Source: Bacillota bacterium
Lineage (GTDB): Bacteria > Bacillota > Clostridia > Lachnospirales > Bianqueaceae
Length of the DNA stretch: 8,837 nt
Assembly: GCA_017467985.1 (NCBI GenBank)
Contig: JAFUJY010000111.1
Coordinates: forward strand, 1 to 8,837
Reading direction: 5' to 3'
In this document: piece after piece, positions 5,563 to 8,837 of the stretch
Position numbering within the stretch: position 1 is the stretch's first letter
How the letters are laid out: each line of letters begins with the position of its first letter
The notes under the pieces: model-generated
Told to the model about the DNA's origin: nothing
The model's input: the letters and a program-made list of their open reading frames with translations, nothing else
The model's database searches: none
Program-made: the position numbers and the translations under genes

Positions 5563-7056
5563 ATGGATTATAACATTTTAAATTATGGGGCGATCGCCGA
5601 TGGTGTGACCAATAACGCTGCGGCTATCCAAAAAGCAATTGATGAATGTGCAGCTAATGGCGGCGGACGTGTTATTGTGCCGGCCGGCGATTTCATGACA
5701 GCAGCAATTGTACTGAAGAGCAATGTAGATCTGCATCTGGAACTGGGTTCTACTTTGATTTCCAGCCATAATCGGGAGGATTATCCCGGTGTTGATGAGG
5801 AGCATGAGTTTGACTCTACAGAGCTTCCCTGTCTGATCGGTGCAAAACATGCCCATGATGTGGCATTGACCGGTTTGGGTAAGATTGATGGCCGCGGTCG
5901 TCTAATCAACTACAATGACCATGCAGATGATGGTTTTGAGGAGTGTCCCCTGGCCTTTAAGGGATTCCGTCCCCGTACGAGTCTGCTGGAAGACATTGAC
6001 CGTTTGACCGTTCGCGACGTGACGTTTTATGACAGTGCTTTTTGGACACTGCATATGGCAGGCTGCCGTAATGTGGTTTGTGAAAATATTAAAATTTTGA
6101 ATGAAGATCGTGGTGCGAACAACGATGGTATCGACCCGGACTGCTGCCAGAACGTAGTTATCAAGGGCTGCATCATTGATACCGGCGACGACGCCATTGT
6201 GCTGAAGTCTTCCAAGCCCATGGCAGAGCTGTATGGTGCCTGCGAAAATATTACGATTACTGATTGTGTGCTGCATTCCCGTGATTCTGCCCTGAAGATC
6301 GGTACGGGTACCCACGGCGATATCCGCAACGTAGTATTTACCAATTGCGTATGTTATGACTGTTCTCGTATCTTTGGTATCTGGTCCAGAGATGGCGGTG
6401 CCGTGGAAAATATTATTGCCAGCAATCTGATCGGTTCTACTCGCCGTTATGCGGATGCCAATCGTTATCCCGACCATTGGTGGGGCAAGGGCGAGCCGAT
6501 TTTTATCAATAATACATATCGTCAGCAGGGTGAAAGCCATTATACCGGTATTATCCGGAATATTGACATTTCTAATATTCAGGCAAAATGCGAGTCTTCC
6601 TTCTTCATCAAGAGCGGCGGTGAGAACTGTCCCATTGAAGACATCCGCATTTCCAATGTAGCATTAACCTTCGAGCGTCAGGGTACCCAGCCCACGGGTG
6701 TATTTGACGAGTCTCCCGCTTACGGCGGCAGCGGTATGTATGAGGATGTGTCCGGCAAGTTGGTACATAAGCCATTCGATGGTACTTGCGATGTATATCT
6801 GCATGATGTGCCCGCGCTGTATGCCGAGGGTGTAACCGGTTTGGACGTGGATCGTCTGTTGGTTCGCTTTGTTAAACCCGAAGGCGAAGCCTGGACCCAT
6901 GTGGCTCAGCTGGTAAATTGCAAGGATTCGGCTCTGTTACATGTCAAAGGGGACAGTGCCAGGCCGGAGCTGGCAGCGGTTTTGCTGGAAAACTGCGAGG
7001 AAATTGAAATTGCCGGATGGCGCACCAAGACTGCCCAGCTGGTACAGGAAGCATAA
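5563..7056 (+). CDS. GH28-family polygalacturonase-like glycosidase
   Basis: This 497-residue protein is a right-handed beta-helix enzyme of the GH28 group, which cleaves galacturonic-acid linkages of pectins by inversion. The N-terminus (NYGAIADGVTNNAAAIQKAI, 7-26, then GGGRVIVPAGDF, 33-44) is the usual start of the fold. The catalytic carboxylates are recognisable: NNDGID (186-191, D188) and DTGDDAIVLKS (206-216, D209 and D210). The third classical motif, the Gly-His-Gly before 'SIGS', is replaced by DSALKIGT (241-248), and the R-I-K motif by FGIWSRDGG (271-279). It therefore belongs to a bacterial branch away from typical endo-polygalacturonases, possibly exo-acting or for another uronic-acid glycan. 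There is no signal peptide, so it likely works in the cytoplasm on oligosaccharides. The start follows AAGGGAG (5548-5554) by eight bases; the gene ends in the hairpin region. Confidence 0.88.
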   Translation: MDYNILNYGAIADGVTNNAAAIQKAIDECAANGGGRVIVPAGDFMTAAIVLKSNVDLHLELGSTLISSHNREDYPGVDEEHEFDSTELPCLIGAKHAHDVALTGLGKIDGRGRLINYNDHADDGFEECPLAFKGFRPRTSLLEDIDRLTVRDVTFYDSAFWTLHMAGCRNVVCENIKILNEDRGANNDGIDPDCCQNVVIKGCIIDTGDDAIVLKSSKPMAELYGACENITITDCVLHSRDSALKIGTGTHGDIRNVVFTNCVCYDCSRIFGIWSRDGGAVENIIASNLIGSTRRYADANRYPDHWWGKGEPIFINNTYRQQGESHYTGIIRNIDISNIQAKCESSFFIKSGGENCPIEDIRISNVALTFERQGTQPTGVFDESPAYGGSGMYEDVSGKLVHKPFDGTCDVYLHDVPALYAEGVTGLDVDRLLVRFVKPEGEAWTHVAQLVNCKDSALLHVKGDSARPELAAVLLENCEEIEIAGWRTKTAQLVQEA

Positions 7057-7057
7057 T

Positions 7058-7090
7058 AAAAACGCGGGGGCGTGATGCCCCCGTGTTTTT
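7058..7090. terminator. Strong bidirectional intrinsic terminator
   Basis: Arms 7058-7071 and 7077-7090 form a 14-base stem with one G-U pair, a GGGGGC/GCCCCC core and a 5-base loop. An A-tract precedes it and a T-tract follows, so it works from both strands. It begins two bases after the GH28 stop and also faces the converging rubrerythrin gene. It is the first member of the hairpin array that follows. Confidence 0.9.
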
Positions 7091-7092
7091 GC

Positions 7093-7123
7093 ATTTTAGG
7101 TGGGCAATTTGCCCCCGCATTTT
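7093..7123 (+). repeat. Exact 31-base direct repeat, copy 1
   Basis: Identical over 31 bases to 7189-7219, exactly 96 bases downstream, with the core GGGCAATTTGCCC. Exact identity within an otherwise degenerate array points to a recent duplication or gene-conversion event. Confidence 0.85.
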
Positions 7124-7188
7124 GGCATTTTTAAGGGGCATGCCCCCGTGTTTTACCGTTTTAGGTGGGCATGCCCCTGTATTTTTGT

Positions 7189-7219
7189 ATTTTAGGTGGG
7201 CAATTTGCCCCCGCATTTT
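7189..7219 (+). repeat. Exact 31-base direct repeat, copy 2
   Basis: Second identical copy of the segment at 7093-7123. The 96-base period equals about three hairpin units. Confidence 0.85.
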
Positions 7220-7250
7220 ACCGTTTTTAAGGGGCAAGCCCCTCTTTTAA

Positions 7251-7790
7251 TTAATAATTCTCAGCCTTGATCTGGAAGTAAGCCTGAGGATGCTCGCATA
7301 CGGGACACAGAGCGGGTGCCTTCTTGCCAACCATGATGTGACCACAGTTGGAGCACTGCCAAACAGCGTCGCCCTCGCGGGAGAATACGATACCCTCTTC
7401 GATATTGGCCAGAAGCTTGCGATAACGCTCCTCATGCTCCTTCTCAATGGCGCCTACCATCTTGAACAGAGCAGCAATCTTGGTGAAGCCTTCTTCCTTA
7501 GCGGTAGCGGCGAACTCAGCGTACATGTCGGTCCACTCATAGTTCTCGCCGGCAGCAGCGTCAGCCAGGTTCTCAGTGGTGGACGGAACACCGTCGTGCA
7601 GCAGCTTAAACCAAATCTTAGCATGCTCCTTTTCATTCTTGGCGGTCTCTTCGAACAGGTCAGCGATCTGAACGTAACCTTCCTTGCGAGCCTTGGAAGC
7701 ATAGTACAAATACTTGGTATGAGCCTGGGACTCACCGGCAAAAGCGGCCTGCAGATTGGCCTCGGTCTTGGTTCCTTTTAATTCGATCAT
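7251..7790 (-). CDS. rbr: Rubrerythrin
   Basis: The 179-residue protein is a full-length rubrerythrin, a cytoplasmic peroxide reductase of anaerobes that takes electrons from NAD(P)H through rubredoxin-type partners. The N-terminal four-helix diiron domain shows FAGESQAHTKY (17-27, E20), ETAKNEKEHA (48-57, E53 and H56), DMYAEFAATAKEEGF (88-102) and AIEKEHEERYRKLL (114-127, E116 and H119). The C-terminal rubredoxin-like iron site has C146-x-x-C149 and C162-x-x-C165. The start is set by AAAGGGG (7799-7805) eight bases upstream. It is transcribed alone from its own promoter, converging on the GH28 gene, and has no obvious tie to the sugar genes. Confidence 0.97.
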   Translation of the reverse strand: MIELKGTKTEANLQAAFAGESQAHTKYLYYASKARKEGYVQIADLFEETAKNEKEHAKIWFKLLHDGVPSTTENLADAAAGENYEWTDMYAEFAATAKEEGFTKIAALFKMVGAIEKEHEERYRKLLANIEEGIVFSREGDAVWQCSNCGHIMVGKKAPALCPVCEHPQAYFQIKAENY

Positions 7791-7825
7791 GATAAATACC
7801 CCTTTCTGAAATAGATGTTACTTAT

Positions 7826-7854
7826 ATGATAGGCTTTTTTTTGAGGAAAGTCAA
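7826..7854 (-). promoter_or_regulatory. Rubrerythrin promoter
   Basis: Minus-strand TTGACT (7849-7854) and TATCAT (7826-7831) with a 17-base spacer that contains an A-tract. The predicted start near 7819 gives a leader of about 29 bases. I see no clear PerR-type palindrome over it. Confidence 0.75.
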
Positions 7855-7913
7855 GAGTTTGTGGAGAAATAGACAGCTTTTGTAGACAATGTTCCTTTTT
7901 TAGATGGACAAAA

Positions 7914-7924
7914 TGTGCTACAAT
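7914..7924 (+). promoter_or_regulatory. Extended -10 promoter for the propeller gene
   Basis: TGTGCTACAAT contains TACAAT (7919-7924) with the TG extension at 7916-7917. No good -35 is seen at 16-18 bases, only a T-run. It lies about 30 bases before the start at 7953 and back to back with the rubrerythrin promoter. Confidence 0.5.
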
Positions 7925-7952
7925 AAAGAAAAATGGTGAAAGGATGGGTCAC

Positions 7953-8837
7953 ATGAGTTATAAAGAAGAAGTGCTGAAAAATGATTTGATTCGGGTAAAA
8001 GGCGGTAAGGATGTGGATATTCGTCTCCACGATGGCGGTCTGCGTCATGCAGTGGGCGTAAAGAATTACCAGATTATGCGCGCCAGCCGCAACATCGAGG
8101 CTTCCGGGGATGGATACGGATGGACCTATAACCACGCCGCCATGATTGCCTGGTGGAACGGTAAGTTTTTCGTGGAATATTTGTCCAATACGGTGACAGA
8201 GCATCTGCCGCCGGGACAGACTTTGATGTGCTATTCTGAGGATGGTCGTCATTGGAGCAAACCGGAGGTCATTTTCCCCTCCATCGAAGTGCCCAGTGCG
8301 CCCTATACCGGTCCGGGCAAAGAGTTATTGGCCGAGATGACACCGGCTATTTGCCATCAACGTATGGCATTTTATGTGACCAGTACCGGAAAGCTTCTGG
8401 TCAGCGGCTTTTACGGGATTTCGCCCCACATTCACATCGCCCCCAACAGTGGGTATGGTGTGGGCCGCGTGGTTCGTGAAGTATATCCGGATTTGACTTT
8501 GTCGCCCATTTATTTTATCCGGTACAATGCGCCGGCGGGCTATAATCAGGACAATACCGATGTGTTCCCTTATTTTGAAGAAAGTGATGATGCTGATTTT
8601 GTGGCAGCCTGTCAGGAATATTTGGGCAACCGTCTGGTGATTCAGCAGTGGTGGGAGGAACAGCGCTTTGATAAGGAACTGTTCACCGCACCCGGTGGTG
8701 CAGCCCTCAGCTATTATACCCTGCCCGACGGGGATGTGATGGGTATTTACAAAAATGGTCTGGTGATTCGCAGTTCTGATAAGGGCGAGACCTGGACTGA
8801 GCGCAAGAATGCCTATTCTCTGGAGACCTACACTGCC
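7953..8837 (+). CDS. Sialidase-fold (Asp-box beta-propeller) glycan-active protein, partial
   Basis: An open frame of 295 codons without a stop reaches the right edge. The start at 7953 follows GAAAGGA (7938-7944) by eight bases. The visible part looks like a sialidase-type propeller: YNHAAMIAWWNGKFFVEYLS (59-78), a short Asp-box SEDGRHW (95-101) and a canonical Asp-box SSDKGETW (274-281). Asp-boxes close the blades of sialidases and related glycosidases or lyases, such as GH33, GH145 and ulvan- or rhamnogalacturonan-active families. There is no signal peptide, so it is probably cytoplasmic. The classical sialidase arginine triad cannot be judged from this part, so I do not call it a sialidase. 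Its company of a fucosidase and a GH28 enzyme suggests an acidic or pectic glycan. The fold is likely; the substrate is unknown. Confidence 0.7.
   Translation, partial: MSYKEEVLKNDLIRVKGGKDVDIRLHDGGLRHAVGVKNYQIMRASRNIEASGDGYGWTYNHAAMIAWWNGKFFVEYLSNTVTEHLPPGQTLMCYSEDGRHWSKPEVIFPSIEVPSAPYTGPGKELLAEMTPAICHQRMAFYVTSTGKLLVSGFYGISPHIHIAPNSGYGVGRVVREVYPDLTLSPIYFIRYNAPAGYNQDNTDVFPYFEESDDADFVAACQEYLGNRLVIQQWWEEQRFDKELFTAPGGAALSYYTLPDGDVMGIYKNGLVIRSSDKGETWTERKNAYSLETYTA

Larger units (their letters stand above)
7091..7250. repeat. Degenerate tandem array of GC-rich hairpins in T-rich DNA
   Basis: Five further units of about 30-34 bases follow the terminator, near 7091-7123, 7124-7155, 7156-7186, 7187-7220 and 7221-7250. 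Each has a T-rich start, then a palindromic core of G and C (GGGCAATTTGCCC, GGGGCATGCCCC, GGGCATGCCC, GGGCAATTTGCCC, GGGGCAAGCCCC), then a T-run. Two sub-types occur: units beginning TTTTAGGTGGGC and units beginning TTTTTAAGGGGC. The array fills the whole space between GH28 and rubrerythrin. It carries no credible gene; the open frame across it simply translates the repeat. It may be a stack of weak terminators or a repeated extragenic palindrome family. Confidence 0.8.

Noticed and set aside
5902..6540. Minus-strand open frame (212 residues) inside the GH28 gene
   Set aside because: Antisense to a recognised beta-helix enzyme, with no ribosome site and no family resemblance.
7017..7250. Small plus-strand open frame across the hairpin array
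   Set aside because: Its repeated peptide motif (FRWAICPRIL and similar) is only the translation of the DNA repeat, and it starts within the GH28 gene without a ribosome site.
7057..7250. CRISPR array
   Set aside because: The units follow one another directly without unique spacers, vary in sequence, and are palindromic; no cas genes are present.
7791..7860. PerR or similar operator over the rubrerythrin promoter
   Set aside because: No palindrome matching a PerR box is visible; the AT-rich runs are explained by the promoter itself.

Overview
The window looks like a piece of a Bacillota (Clostridia-type, probably gut or rumen) chromosome from a strict anaerobe. The reasons are strong AGGAGG-like ribosome binding sites with 7-8 base spacing, sigma-A-type promoters, a rubrerythrin, AraC-family regulators placed next to cytoplasmic glycosidases, and moderate GC. 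The species cannot be named from sequence alone. There are no RNA genes, insertion sequences or CRISPR arrays. Two genes run off the window: the regulator at the left edge and the propeller protein at the right edge.

Layout, left to right. (1) The first 82 codons of an AraC-type regulator on the minus strand, diverging from a compact GH29-family alpha-L-fucosidase (340-1302, plus). (2) A perfect 22-bp inverted repeat (1313-1380) between converging genes, probably a bidirectional terminator. (3) A tight minus-strand operon of three different proteins of the uroporphyrinogen decarboxylase (URO-D) superfamily, read in the order 4523-3540, 3535-2513, 2492-1386. (4) A divergent promoter region whose two -10 boxes share one palindrome, driving that operon leftwards and a second AraC regulator (4636-5520) rightwards. 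(5) A GH28-type polygalacturonase-like enzyme (5563-7056) with what looks like its own promoter inside the end of the regulator gene. (6) An array of GC-rich hairpins in T-rich DNA (7057-7250), starting with a textbook bidirectional terminator. (7) Rubrerythrin on the minus strand with a clear promoter. (8) A plus-strand sialidase-fold (Asp-box) protein cut by the window end.

How the genes may work together. Regulator-glycosidase pairs suggest breakdown of imported plant or host oligosaccharides: neither glycosidase shows a signal peptide, so both should act in the cytoplasm. The unusual element is the triple URO-D-fold operon. The proteins lack the HemE N-terminal signature, so they are not haem enzymes. 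They resemble the cobamide-dependent methyltransferase branch (MtaA/MtbA/CmuA), but each has His-x-Asp-Gly where those enzymes have His-x-Cys-Gly. Their position between a fucosidase and a GH28 enzyme raises the testable idea that they act on a modified, perhaps O-methylated, pectic sugar such as the 2-O-methyl-fucose of rhamnogalacturonan II. This is inference: no corrinoid protein, reactivase or transporter lies in the window.
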